Assembly: GCF_028680575.1 (NCBI RefSeq)
Contig: NZ_JAPCKI010000012.1
Coordinates: 1 to 64,000 of the forward strand
DNA from: Acidovorax benzenivorans
Lineage (GTDB): Bacteria; Pseudomonadota; Gammaproteobacteria; Burkholderiales; Burkholderiaceae_C
Reading direction: 5' to 3'
DNA length: 64,000 nt
The notes under the pieces were generated by a model, which had not been told where the DNA came from, searched no databases, and worked only from the letters and a program-made list of their open reading frames with translations. The first letter of the stretch is position 1. Every line of letters starts with the position of its first letter. Made by a program: the position numbers and the translations under genes. This document shows positions 35,402 through 43,834 of the stretch, in pieces.

Positions 35402-37512
35402 AGGTCCGTCACTTTCGTTTCGCTTTGGGAGGAATACAGGTCGATCACGCGGCAGTCACTGCACATCTTCAGGCGCTCCAGCGCCTCGCCCTGGAACATG
35501 GGGTGGCCCGACAGCTTGCCCAGCATGGCCTCGATGGCCTTGACCGTGCCAAACGGCTTGCTGCAGCGCACACAGGCCCAGGGCTTGGCCTCGTTGAGCA
35601 CACGCAGTTGCGCACGCTCGGGTGTGAGCAGCAGGCGCGGCTGCAGGGTGATGGCGTCTTCGGGGCAGGTGGTGGCACACAGGCCACACTGCACGCAGTT
35701 CTTTTCGATGAAGCGCAGTTGGGGCAGCTGCGGGTTGTCTTGCAGCGCACTGGCGGGGCAGGCGCTCACGCAGCTCAGGCACAGGGTGCAGCGGTCTTTG
35801 TTGACCTCGATCGTGCCCAGGGGCGACCCCACGGCGGGCAAGACAATGGCCTCGGACCGCTCGGCCACGGGGGTGGGGGCCTGCTCGATGAGGTGGTCGA
35901 GCGCCATCTCCAGCGTGCTGCGTTTTTCCTGCGCCACCGCAAAACGTGCGGCCACGGCCGGGGTCTTCTGGCGCGTCTGGCCCAGGGCCTGCAATGAGGC
36001 GTCCAGCTCGGTGGGGTGCGCGGCGCGCAACAGTTGCACATGCGTGCCGGTATAGCCCAGCCCACGCAAGATCGCCTGCGCCACATCCATCTGCGCCTGC
36101 AGGCCATCCAGGTACTGCGGCGCCTCCTCCTGGGTCGCCAGCACCACCACCTGCGAGGCGCCGTAGGCAATGGCGCTGAGCCACAGGTCCACCCCGGTGC
36201 TGGCCGTGTGCCACAGCGCCACCGGAATCACGTTGGCAGGCACGCCCTGCGCCAGTTTCAACTGGGCGGCACGGCCCAGCTCTTCCACCAGCGCCTGGCC
36301 GCGCTCCTGGCTGTGCAGCAGCAGCACGGCGTCCTTGCCGCCTGCGGCGGTGTAGGTAGACAACAGGGTCTTGAGCTTTGTGCCCTGCTCGGTCGCACTG
36401 GGGTAGGCATAAGTCAGCGCGCCCGTCGGGCACACGGTGGTGCAGGCGCCGCAACCCACACACAGATTGGGGTTCACCTTGATTTGCTGGCGGCTTTTGT
36501 CGCTGGCAATGGCCTCCGCCGAGCAGATGTCCACGCAGGCGTTGCAGCCCACGGTGGCGTTGCGGCTGTGGGCGCAGAGCTTTTGTTTGTAGACAAAAAA
36601 CTTGGGCTTCTCGAACTCGCCCACCAGCTCGCGCAGCTGGAGCAGTGTGGCCATATCACCACCACGGTGCCCATCCCAGCGCAGGTAGCCCTGCGGCAGC
36701 GCGTGCTGCAAGAAGGTGGGCGTGGCGGTGGGCGAGCGCAAGTCCAGCACCAGGTCAAAACGCTCGGTCTGCGCCGTGGCCTCGCGGGTGAAGTCGATGG
36801 CACCTGCCACCTGGCAGACCTTCACGCAGGCGCGGTGCGACTGGCAGGCAGCCAGGTCAATCTGGTAGTCGAGGCCAATGGCGTTCTCGGGACAGGCGGC
36901 CACGCAGGCGTTGCAGCGCGTGCACAAGTCCAGGTCGATAGGGTTATCCGCCGCCCATTGCAGCTCAAACGCGCCCAGCCAACCCGTGAGGCCCGTGATG
37001 CGCCCGCCCAGCACCGGGAAGCGCCGCGCCTGTGCACCACCGGCGTTGCCAGGGCCCTGCGTGAACAGGGTCACATCCAGCACATCCGACACCAGGGCAG
37101 CCACCTGCTCGGCCTGATCGAGCGGGCCAATGATGAGCAAGCGGCCCGTGCTCTTGTAGGTGACTGTGGGCACGGGCGGTGGGTCGGGCAACCGGGCTGC
37201 GGCCAGCAGCGCGGCGATCTTGGGGCTGGCCTTGGCTGCATCGCGGCTCCAGCCACCGGTTTCGCGGATATTCACAAACCGGATGGGCGACACCGCACCT
37301 TCGGTCTGTTGGCCCAGGTCGCCAAACAGCCTCTGCTCTTGCGTGCAGGCCACCACCACATCGTCACCCGACTGGATGGCCTTCTGAAAGGCCCCCGCTT
37401 CGCGCCGACACAGGGTGGAGTGGAGGGTCAGGTCTTCATGCAGTGCCGCGCCCAACGCCTTCGCGTTGAGGGGCATCGTCTGGTTGCAGTCGCAGATGAG
37501 CGTCGTGGTCAT
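35398..37512 (-). CDS. Multi-cluster 4Fe-4S polyferredoxin of the formate dehydrogenase cluster (704 aa)
   Basis: Large cytoplasmic iron-sulfur protein of the kind encoded beside DUF3305/DUF3306 in formate dehydrogenase regions. The start MTTTLICDCNQTM is conserved. Cysteine groups: CTRCNACVAACPENA (about residue 186), CQSHRACVKVC, CNACVDIC, CVGCGACTTVCPTGA, CTLCLSCVSACPASA, CVQCGLCATTCPEDA, and a final CVRCSKPF with CSDC. A central 130-residue region without cysteines resembles a hydrogenase-delta or MvhD-like fold. The role is unproven; electron transfer or cluster supply for formate dehydrogenase maturation is likely. Its start lies 77 bases inside the end of the DUF3306 gene. Confidence 0.88.
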   Translation of the reverse strand: MTTTLICDCNQTMPLNAKALGAALHEDLTLHSTLCRREAGAFQKAIQSGDDVVVACTQEQRLFGDLGQQTEGAVSPIRFVNIRETGGWSRDAAKASPKIAALLAAARLPDPPPVPTVTYKSTGRLLIIGPLDQAEQVAALVSDVLDVTLFTQGPGNAGGAQARRFPVLGGRITGLTGWLGAFELQWAADNPIDLDLCTRCNACVAACPENAIGLDYQIDLAACQSHRACVKVCQVAGAIDFTREATAQTERFDLVLDLRSPTATPTFLQHALPQGYLRWDGHRGGDMATLLQLRELVGEFEKPKFFVYKQKLCAHSRNATVGCNACVDICSAEAIASDKSRQQIKVNPNLCVGCGACTTVCPTGALTYAYPSATEQGTKLKTLLSTYTAAGGKDAVLLLHSQERGQALVEELGRAAQLKLAQGVPANVIPVALWHTASTGVDLWLSAIAYGASQVVVLATQEEAPQYLDGLQAQMDVAQAILRGLGYTGTHVQLLRAAHPTELDASLQALGQTRQKTPAVAARFAVAQEKRSTLEMALDHLIEQAPTPVAERSEAIVLPAVGSPLGTIEVNKDRCTLCLSCVSACPASALQDNPQLPQLRFIEKNCVQCGLCATTCPEDAITLQPRLLLTPERAQLRVLNEAKPWACVRCSKPFGTVKAIEAMLGKLSGHPMFQGEALERLKMCSDCRVIDLYSSQSETKVTDL

Positions 37513-38173
37513 TTTGGGTGTGGCTGGCTGGCATGGCCACCGCGCCCGTGTGGGAGCGCGTGGCCATCTCAGGCTCGCTGGAGGGGGCGCTAGGAATAGC
37601 GTTGCATACCCCGGACTGTGCCACGGCTGAGGGAGTTTCCCCCTCCGCATCATCCCGAGGCTGAGCGATGGCAGGGGCTATTGCCTCTGCGTCCGCAGGG
37701 GTTTCTACGGCAGCACCACCGACCGGGACATCAGGCGCTGTATCAGCCTTCTTCTCATGGTCAAAAAAGCCCATCGCGTGGGCACTGGCCATCTTGCGCA
37801 ACATGCCCTCGGGCAACGGGTCGGGCTGGGTGTAGTCGCCGATGTAGATATCGAGGCCATCCATCACGTTGAAGTGCGGGTCGGCAAACAGCTTTTTCAT
37901 GGCCAGGTTGCGCACCTCGGGCGATACATCGCGCGCCACAAAAGACTTGAAATCGGACGCGGGCGTAAGCGCCTGGGCATCGGCCAGCGTGGGTGGCGGT
38001 GGCTCCTCGGGGGTGATGGGCGTCGGTGCAGTGGGCGCTGCCACAGCCACCGTCTGTGCTGGCGCCGGGGTTGCCACCTGGGGGGCCGGAGCGGGCGGCG
38101 GCTCCTCCACCGGCTTGCCCTCGCGCACCTCCTGCTTGCGGCGCGACCAGCGGCCCAGAAACCCGTCAGCCAT
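37436..38173 (-). CDS. DUF3306 family protein (245 aa)
   Basis: A formate dehydrogenase-cluster protein of unknown role. The conserved part begins GFLGRWSRRKQEVREG, then a Pro/Ala-rich spacer of about 45 residues, then DFKSFVARDVSPEVRNLAMKKLF and FNVMDGLDIYIGDYTQPDPLP, the DUF3306 core. The C-terminal 90 residues are Ala/Asp-rich and poorly conserved in appearance, and they overlap the polyferredoxin start by 77 bases. ATG 38173 lies eight bases before the end of the DUF3305 stop, so these two genes also overlap. Cytoplasmic, no membrane segment. Confidence 0.85.
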   Translation of the reverse strand: MADGFLGRWSRRKQEVREGKPVEEPPPAPAPQVATPAPAQTVAVAAPTAPTPITPEEPPPPTLADAQALTPASDFKSFVARDVSPEVRNLAMKKLFADPHFNVMDGLDIYIGDYTQPDPLPEGMLRKMASAHAMGFFDHEKKADTAPDVPVGGAAVETPADAEAIAPAIAQPRDDAEGETPSAVAQSGVCNAIPSAPSSEPEMATRSHTGAVAMPASHTQNDHDAHLRLQPDDAPQREGVGRGTA

Positions 38174-38717
38174 GGCCGCCACCTCCACCACGCGTTTTTT
38201 CGGTGGACACGGAGGCCGGGTTGCCAAACCGGTCCTGCAGCGTGCGAAAGCTGTCCGGCCGCTTGCGGCGCTTGGGTTCGGGCTGGTAATGCTCGGCCAC
38301 AAAGGCGCTCAGCGCTTCCACCACTTCGGGCGCCGCAGGCACCTGTTCCACCGTTTCCTGCGCGTCGAGCCAGCGACCCGCGTCGTGGTAGCTCAGGCTC
38401 ACGGCCACGGGGCGGGCCAGCGGGATTTCGCCGGTGCCGGGGTCGTCATCGCGGCGCCACATCACAAACCAACACGGGGCAGGCGAAGTGAGGTTCAGGT
38501 GGTAGCCCTCGGCGTCGTCGCGGAACAGTTCCACACGAAAGCCCGGAAACAACCAGCGCTGCTCCCGCTCGTCCTGGATCAGCGGACGGGGTTCGGAGCC
38601 AAAGGTGGGCTCGTGGATCACCACCTCGGCCAGCGACCAGCGCCAGGGCTGCCAACGGTTGTCAATGTGCTCGCACCGCATGATCACGGCAACGTCGGTG
38701 TAGGGGCGCTCAGTCAT
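38166..38717 (-). CDS. DUF3305 family protein (183 aa)
   Basis: Formate dehydrogenase-cluster protein of unknown role, the usual partner of DUF3306. The core is RWQPWRWSLAEVV, FPGFRVELFRDDAEGYHLNLTS, CWFVMWRRDD and VAVSLSYHDAGRWLDAQETVE, matching the family from end to end. The tail is basic and Gly-rich. It is first in the accessory run DUF3305, DUF3306, polyferredoxin and TorD, 80 bases after the stop of fdsA, so one transcript from fdsGB to the torD-like gene is possible. It looks cytoplasmic. Confidence 0.87.
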   Translation of the reverse strand: MTERPYTDVAVIMRCEHIDNRWQPWRWSLAEVVIHEPTFGSEPRPLIQDEREQRWLFPGFRVELFRDDAEGYHLNLTSPAPCWFVMWRRDDDPGTGEIPLARPVAVSLSYHDAGRWLDAQETVEQVPAAPEVVEALSAFVAEHYQPEPKRRKRPDSFRTLQDRFGNPASVSTEKTRGGGGGHG

Positions 38718-38798
38718 GGGCGCTGACTTTACCCCGGCGCAAGGCCATCGGCGGCAATGCCCGCAAAGCCCCGCAACCCGCGTGCGGATCGCCCGGCG

Positions 38799-41705
38799 TC
38801 ACACGATGTCACTGCCGCTGCCGTGCAGCACCTCCACCGCCACCGCGCAGTATTTGAACTCCGGGATCTTGCCAAACGGGTCCAGCGCCGCGTTGGTCAG
38901 CAGATTGGCCGCTGCCTCCACATAGGCAAACGGCATGAACACCGTGCCGCGCGGCGTGCCGTCGTCGCGGCGCACGCGCACCTGCACCATGCCGCGCCGC
39001 GAGCGGATGCCCACCAGCGCGCCGGGCGCCACACCCAGCCGCGCCAGTTCATCACCATGCAGCGACGCGGTGGCCATGGGCTCGATGGCGTCCAGCACCG
39101 TGCTGCGCCGCGTCATGCTGCCGGTGTGCCAGTGCTCCAGCTGGCGACCGGTGATGAGCACCAGGGGGTAGTCGGCATTGGGCTTTTCTGCCGCCGGGAT
39201 CAAGCTGGCGGGCACCAGTTGCAGACGCCCCGTGGGCGTCGGGAATGTTTCGGTAAAGACGATGGGCTGGCCGGGGTCGTCAGCCGTGAGGCAGGGGTAG
39301 GTCACGCTGGAGTCGCGCTCCAGGCGGCTCCAGCTGATGCCCTCAATGCTGGCGTGCATGGCCTGGCGCATTTCGTCGTAAACAGCGGCCACGCCCGACT
39401 CTTCGCCTTCGTAGTTCCAGCCAAGCCCCATGCGCGCGGCAATCTGCTGAATGATCCACAGATCAGGCTGCGCATCGCCCGGCGGGTTCAGCGCGCGGCG
39501 GCCCATCTGCACCATGCGGTCGGTGTTGCTGGCGGTGCCGGTCTTTTCGGGCCAGGCGCTCGCGGGCAGCACCACGTCGGCCAGCCACGCGGTTTCGGTG
39601 AGGAAGATGTCCTGCACCACCAGGTGCGACAGGCTGGCCAGCGCGTGGCGCGCGTGGTTCAGGTCGGGGTCGCTCATGGCGGGGTTCTCGCCCATGATGT
39701 ACATGCCGCGCACCTTGTGCGGGTCGCTGTCTGGCGCCAGGGCCTTGTGCATGATCTCGACCACGGTGTAGCCGGGCGTCTCATCGAGCTTGGTACCCCA
39801 GAAGCCCTCGAACCACGCATGCGCCCCGGAGTTGTCCACGCGCTGGTAGTTGGGGAACATCATGGGGATCAGCCCCGCGTCGCTCGCGCCCTGCACGTTG
39901 TTCTGGCCGCGCAGCGGGTGCAGGCCCGAGCCGGGCTTGCCGATCTGGCCGGTGACGGCGCACAGCGCGATCAGGCAGCGCGCGTTGTCGGTGCCGTGCA
40001 CGTGCTGGCTCACACCCATGCCCCACAAAATCATCGACGCCTTGGACTGCGCAAACGCACGCGCCACCTCGCGCAGCCTCTCGGCCGGGACGCCGCACAC
40101 GGGGGCCATGGCCTCGGGGCTGCAGCCCATCACGTTGGCCTTGAGCGCCTCGAAATTGTTGGCGCGGCCCTTGATGAAGGCTTCATCCACCAGACCTTCG
40201 TCGATCACGGTGTGGATCAGCGCGTTGAGCATGGCCACATCGGTGTCGGCCTTGAACTGCAGCGTGCGCCAGGCGTGGCGGCCGATGTCGGTCACGCGTG
40301 GGTCGGCCAGCACGATCTTGGCGCCGCGCTGTGCAGCGTTCTTCATCCAGGTGGCCGCCACCGGGTGGTTGGCCGTGGGGTTGGAGCCGATCACGAAGAT
40401 CAGCTCGGCATGCTCCACGTCGTGCACCGGGTTGCTCACCGCGCCCGAGCCCACGCCTTCGAGCAGCGCGGCCACGCTGGACGCATGGCACAGCCGCGTG
40501 CAGTGGTCCACGTTGTTGCTGCCAAAGCCGGTGCGCACCAGCTTCTGGAACAGGTAGGCCTCTTCGTTACTGCCCTTGGCCGAGCCAAAGCCCGCGAGCG
40601 CTTTCGGGCCGTGGGTGTCGCGCAGTGACCTGAGCGTGCCCGCAGCAAGATCCAGCGCCTCATCCCAGGTCGCTTCGCGGAAGGTGCCCTGCCAGTCGGC
40701 ACCGTAGGGGCGCACCTCCTTGGGCACGCCGGGCTTGCGGATCAGCGGCACGGTCAGGCGGTCGGGGTGGTGGGCGTAGTCGAAACCGAAGCGCCCTTTC
40801 ACGCACAGGCGGCCATGGTTGGCCGGGCCGTCGCGGCCTTCGACGCTGATGATCTTTTCATCGCGCACGTTGTAGGTGATGAGGCAGCCCACGCCGCAGA
40901 ACGGGCAGACCGAGTCGACCTTGCGGTCCACCTTTTGGGAACCGATGTGCGTCTTGGGACTGAGCGCGCCCGTGGGGCAGGCCTGCACACATTCGCCGCA
41001 GGCCACGCAGGTGCTCTCGGCCATGGGGTCGTCGAGGTCGAAGACGATCTTGGAGTCCGCGCCGCGCAGCGCGTAGCCGATCACGTCGTTGACTTGTTCC
41101 TCGCGGCAGGCGCGCACGCAGCGGTTGCACTGGATGCAGGCGTCCAGGTTCACCGCCATGGCCGGGTGGCTCAGGTCGGGCGCGGGCTGCTCGCGGCGCA
41201 GGGCTTTGAGGGCCGGGCGCACGGCCACGCCCAAGCGGTCGGCCCATTCGCTCAGTTCGCCATGCTGGCCTACCGTTTCAGAAGAATTTGAATCAAATTG
41301 GCCGCTAGCGCTTGATGAATAAGCACCACCAGCTATCAATTCAGGAGTATTGGCCTTTTGATCGTTCCACCGGTATCCCACGTCCGGCATGTCGGACAGC
41401 AGCATCTCCACCACCATCTGCTGGCTCTTGCGCGCGCGCGGGCTGGCCGCCTGCACCTTCATGCCTTCAGTCGGCGCGCGGCAGCAGCTGGGGGCCAGCG
41501 TGCGCTCGCCCGCGATCTCGACCACGCAGGCGCGGCAGTTGCCGTCGGGGCGCAGGCCGTCGGTGTAGCACAGGTGCGGAATGTCCACGCCGTGGCGCTG
41601 CGCGGCTTTCAAAATGGTTTCGCCAGCGTGGGCGGTGACGGGCTGACCGTCCAGCTCGAAGGCCACGCCGGGCTGCACGGCGGCAGATGTCAACACGGCG
41701 CTCAT
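38799..41705 (-). CDS. fdsA: NAD-linked formate dehydrogenase alpha subunit (968 aa)
   Basis: Cytoplasmic bis-MGD formate dehydrogenase catalytic subunit that passes electrons to a NuoEF-type NAD module. The N-terminus holds a 2Fe-2S domain (CYTDGLRPDGNCRACVV), then His/Cys and two 4Fe-4S ferredoxin motifs (CIQCNRCVRACREEQ and CVACGECVQACPTGA), then CPFCGVGC before the molybdopterin domain. The catalytic Cys is C406 in RLCHASSV. It resembles FdsA of Cupriavidus, and because of the fused partner also FdwA. Between residues about 120 and 140 the coding sequence contains a dispersed repeat in frame. It overlaps fdsGB by four bases. No fdsD-like gene follows. Confidence 0.94.
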   Translation of the reverse strand: MSAVLTSAAVQPGVAFELDGQPVTAHAGETILKAAQRHGVDIPHLCYTDGLRPDGNCRACVVEIAGERTLAPSCCRAPTEGMKVQAASPRARKSQQMVVEMLLSDMPDVGYRWNDQKANTPELIAGGAYSSSASGQFDSNSSETVGQHGELSEWADRLGVAVRPALKALRREQPAPDLSHPAMAVNLDACIQCNRCVRACREEQVNDVIGYALRGADSKIVFDLDDPMAESTCVACGECVQACPTGALSPKTHIGSQKVDRKVDSVCPFCGVGCLITYNVRDEKIISVEGRDGPANHGRLCVKGRFGFDYAHHPDRLTVPLIRKPGVPKEVRPYGADWQGTFREATWDEALDLAAGTLRSLRDTHGPKALAGFGSAKGSNEEAYLFQKLVRTGFGSNNVDHCTRLCHASSVAALLEGVGSGAVSNPVHDVEHAELIFVIGSNPTANHPVAATWMKNAAQRGAKIVLADPRVTDIGRHAWRTLQFKADTDVAMLNALIHTVIDEGLVDEAFIKGRANNFEALKANVMGCSPEAMAPVCGVPAERLREVARAFAQSKASMILWGMGVSQHVHGTDNARCLIALCAVTGQIGKPGSGLHPLRGQNNVQGASDAGLIPMMFPNYQRVDNSGAHAWFEGFWGTKLDETPGYTVVEIMHKALAPDSDPHKVRGMYIMGENPAMSDPDLNHARHALASLSHLVVQDIFLTETAWLADVVLPASAWPEKTGTASNTDRMVQMGRRALNPPGDAQPDLWIIQQIAARMGLGWNYEGEESGVAAVYDEMRQAMHASIEGISWSRLERDSSVTYPCLTADDPGQPIVFTETFPTPTGRLQLVPASLIPAAEKPNADYPLVLITGRQLEHWHTGSMTRRSTVLDAIEPMATASLHGDELARLGVAPGALVGIRSRRGMVQVRVRRDDGTPRGTVFMPFAYVEAAANLLTNAALDPFGKIPEFKYCAVAVEVLHGSGSDIV
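41287..41340. repeat. Dispersed AGCGCTT-type repeat, copy 5, in frame inside fdsA
   Basis: It matches the intergenic copy at 13085-13138 at 48 of 54 bases, yet the reading frame continues through it and yields ELIAGGAYSSSASGQFDSN in FdsA. The insertion sits between the 2Fe-2S domain and the ferredoxin motifs. Confidence 0.88.
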
Positions 41706-43600
41706 GGCTTCAACCCTCCGGGCAATTGTTCGGTCAGCGGGCTGTTGCGCGGCTTGGGCAGGTCACCCGGCCAAGGCCCCTCGCCCACCTCGTGCGGGAA
41801 GTATTTGTGGATGCAGCGGATGGGGTTGGGCGCGGCCTGCCCCAGGCCGCAGATGGACGCATCGGCCATCACCTGCGCCAGGTCGTCCAGCAGGTCGGCG
41901 TCCCACTGCGGTGCCTGCATCAACGCGGCGGCCTTGGCCGTGCCGACGCGGCAGGGCGTGCACTGGCCGCAGCTTTCGTGTTCAAAGAAGCGCATCACGT
42001 TCAGCGCGGCATCGCGCGCACTGTCGTGCTGGCTGAGCACGATGACGGCCGCCGATCCGATAAAGCAGCCGTAGGGCTGCAGCGTGTCGAAGTCGAGCGG
42101 GACGTTATTCAGGCTGGCGGGCAATATGCCGCCCGAGGCGCCGCCGGGCAGGTAGGCGTAAAGCTGGTGGCCGTCCAGCAAACCGCCGCAGTATTCGTCG
42201 ATGAGCTCTTGCACGGTGATGCCTGCGGGCGCGAGCTTGACGCCGGGGTGCTTGACCCGCCCGCTCACGCTGAAACTGCGCAGCCCCTTGCGCCCGTGGC
42301 GGCCAAAGCTGGCAAACCACTGCGGCCCGCGCTCGACGATGTCGCGCACCCAGTACAGCGTCTCGAAGTTGTGCTCCAGCGTGGGGCGGCCGAACAGGCC
42401 CACCTGCGCGATGTAGGGCGGGCGCATGCGGGGTTCGCCACGTTTGCCTTCGATGCTTTCGATCATGGCCGACTCTTCGCCACAGATGTAGGCGCCCGCG
42501 CCGCGCCGCAACTCGATGTGCGGCAGGGGGCATGGCGGCTCGCGGTGCAGGTCGTCCAGCGCCTTTTGCAGCAGCGCGCGGCAGCCGTGGTATTCGTCGC
42601 GCAGGTAGATATAGATCGCCTCGGTGCCCACCACCTGGGCGGCGACGAGCACGCCTTCCAGAAAGCGGTGCGGGTCGCGTTCCAGATAGGTGCGGTCTTT
42701 GAAGGTGCCGGGCTCGCCCTCGTCGATGTTGACGGCCATCAGGCGTGGAGCGGGTTGATCCCTAACAATCCTCCACTTGCGCCCGGCCGGAAAGCCTGCG
42801 CCACCCAGGCCGCGCAAACCCGAGTCCTCCATGGCCGCGAGCACGGCCTCGGCGTCCATCTCGCCATTCACCAGTGCAGCGGCCGTCTGGTAGCCGCCGT
42901 GTGCGCAGTAGGTGGCCAGGTCGGTGTGGGCGGGGCTGACGCCTTCTGGCTGCGCAGGCACGCTTTGCTCCGCCAGCTCAGAAATATCAAAATTGATAGC
43001 TGCCAGCGCTTGTGGATGAAGCGCCAGAGCCCGATTTGGCTTCAAACCGATCGCGTCCAGCACCGCATCGACCGTGGCGTGTGGCACCGGGCATTGGTGC
43101 ACCACCGCCACGGGCGCCTGCTCGCAGCGGCCCACGCAGGGCACGGCCTGCACCTGCACATCGCCCTGACCGGCCGCGCGCAGGCGTTCGGGCAACGCGG
43201 CCAGCAGCTCGCGCGCACCGGCCAGGCTGCAGCTCAGGCTGTCGCACACGCGCAGCACCAGGCGCGGGGCCTGGGCTTCGTCGCCGCGCACGATATCGAA
43301 GTGGTGATAGAAGCTGGCCACCTCATACACCTCGGCCATGGGCCGGTTCAGCTGCCGGGCCAGCGCCACCAGGTGGCGGTCGTGCAGCACGCCAAAGTGG
43401 TCGCTCAACCGGTGCAGGTATTCAATGAGCAGGTCGCGCCGGTAGCCCTCGGCTGGGCGCGGGCCCAGCAGCTGCGCCACATCGGCCATCGCGGCGTCTT
43501 CGGGCTGGCGGCCCTTGAGGCGGCTTTTGCGGCGGATGCGCTCGCGCATGTCGTTGACCGACACGGCGGCCACGGTGGGGGCTTCGGGGGCAAGGGGCAT
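41702..43600 (-). CDS. fdsB: NAD-linked formate dehydrogenase FdsG-FdsB fusion, NADH module (632 aa)
   Basis: Diaphorase part of the soluble formate dehydrogenase, a natural fusion of NuoE-like and NuoF-like subunits. Residues 1 to about 160 are NuoE-like with 2Fe-2S ligands in CDSLSC and PCVGRC. A linker of about 35 residues follows. From about 225 the NuoF-like part has the FMN/NAD glycine loops GLRGLGGAGFPAG and IDEGEPGTFKDR, then 4Fe-4S ligands CGQCTPCRVGT and SICGLG. In the Fds system these are separate genes; a fusion recalls FdwB. The start at 43600 lacks a strong ribosome site. The gene heads the formate island. Confidence 0.93.
   Translation of the reverse strand: MPLAPEAPTVAAVSVNDMRERIRRKSRLKGRQPEDAAMADVAQLLGPRPAEGYRRDLLIEYLHRLSDHFGVLHDRHLVALARQLNRPMAEVYEVASFYHHFDIVRGDEAQAPRLVLRVCDSLSCSLAGARELLAALPERLRAAGQGDVQVQAVPCVGRCEQAPVAVVHQCPVPHATVDAVLDAIGLKPNRALALHPQALAAINFDISELAEQSVPAQPEGVSPAHTDLATYCAHGGYQTAAALVNGEMDAEAVLAAMEDSGLRGLGGAGFPAGRKWRIVRDQPAPRLMAVNIDEGEPGTFKDRTYLERDPHRFLEGVLVAAQVVGTEAIYIYLRDEYHGCRALLQKALDDLHREPPCPLPHIELRRGAGAYICGEESAMIESIEGKRGEPRMRPPYIAQVGLFGRPTLEHNFETLYWVRDIVERGPQWFASFGRHGRKGLRSFSVSGRVKHPGVKLAPAGITVQELIDEYCGGLLDGHQLYAYLPGGASGGILPASLNNVPLDFDTLQPYGCFIGSAAVIVLSQHDSARDAALNVMRFFEHESCGQCTPCRVGTAKAAALMQAPQWDADLLDDLAQVMADASICGLGQAAPNPIRCIHKYFPHEVGEGPWPGDLPKPRNSPLTEQLPGGLKP
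42992..43046. repeat. Dispersed AGCGCTT-type repeat, copy 6, in the FdsG-FdsB linker
   Basis: A diverged copy (55 bases) with ATTGATAGCTG, GCGCTT, GATGAAGCGC and ATTTG-TTCAAA blocks in the same order as the reference copy read from the opposite strand. It encodes most of the linker, KPNRALALHPQALAAINF, between the two fused domains. Confidence 0.7.
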
Positions 43601-43834
43601 GGGGTGCTTTGTTTTTGTATGAAAGCGCCTGCATAGCTCGGCGCGCCGCCGCAGTGTCGGGCACCGCAGTGGCGGGCGTCAAATTGCCGATGCACATGGG
43701 TCGATCACAAAAACAAATGAAACCCTGTGTCCTGCGGCGTTTTGTGAATCAACCCGCGCCTGCAACCCGGCAGCAGCTCGTGCCGCGCAGGGGGGCTGCC
43801 GCCCGCCCCTTTCAAGGCCCCAGGAGCGCGAGAG

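Noticed and set aside
38757..43636. Long open frames (623 and 649 codons) antisense to fdsA and fdsGB
   Set aside because: Codon-bias shadows of strongly conserved genes, with no recognisable motif or ribosome site.
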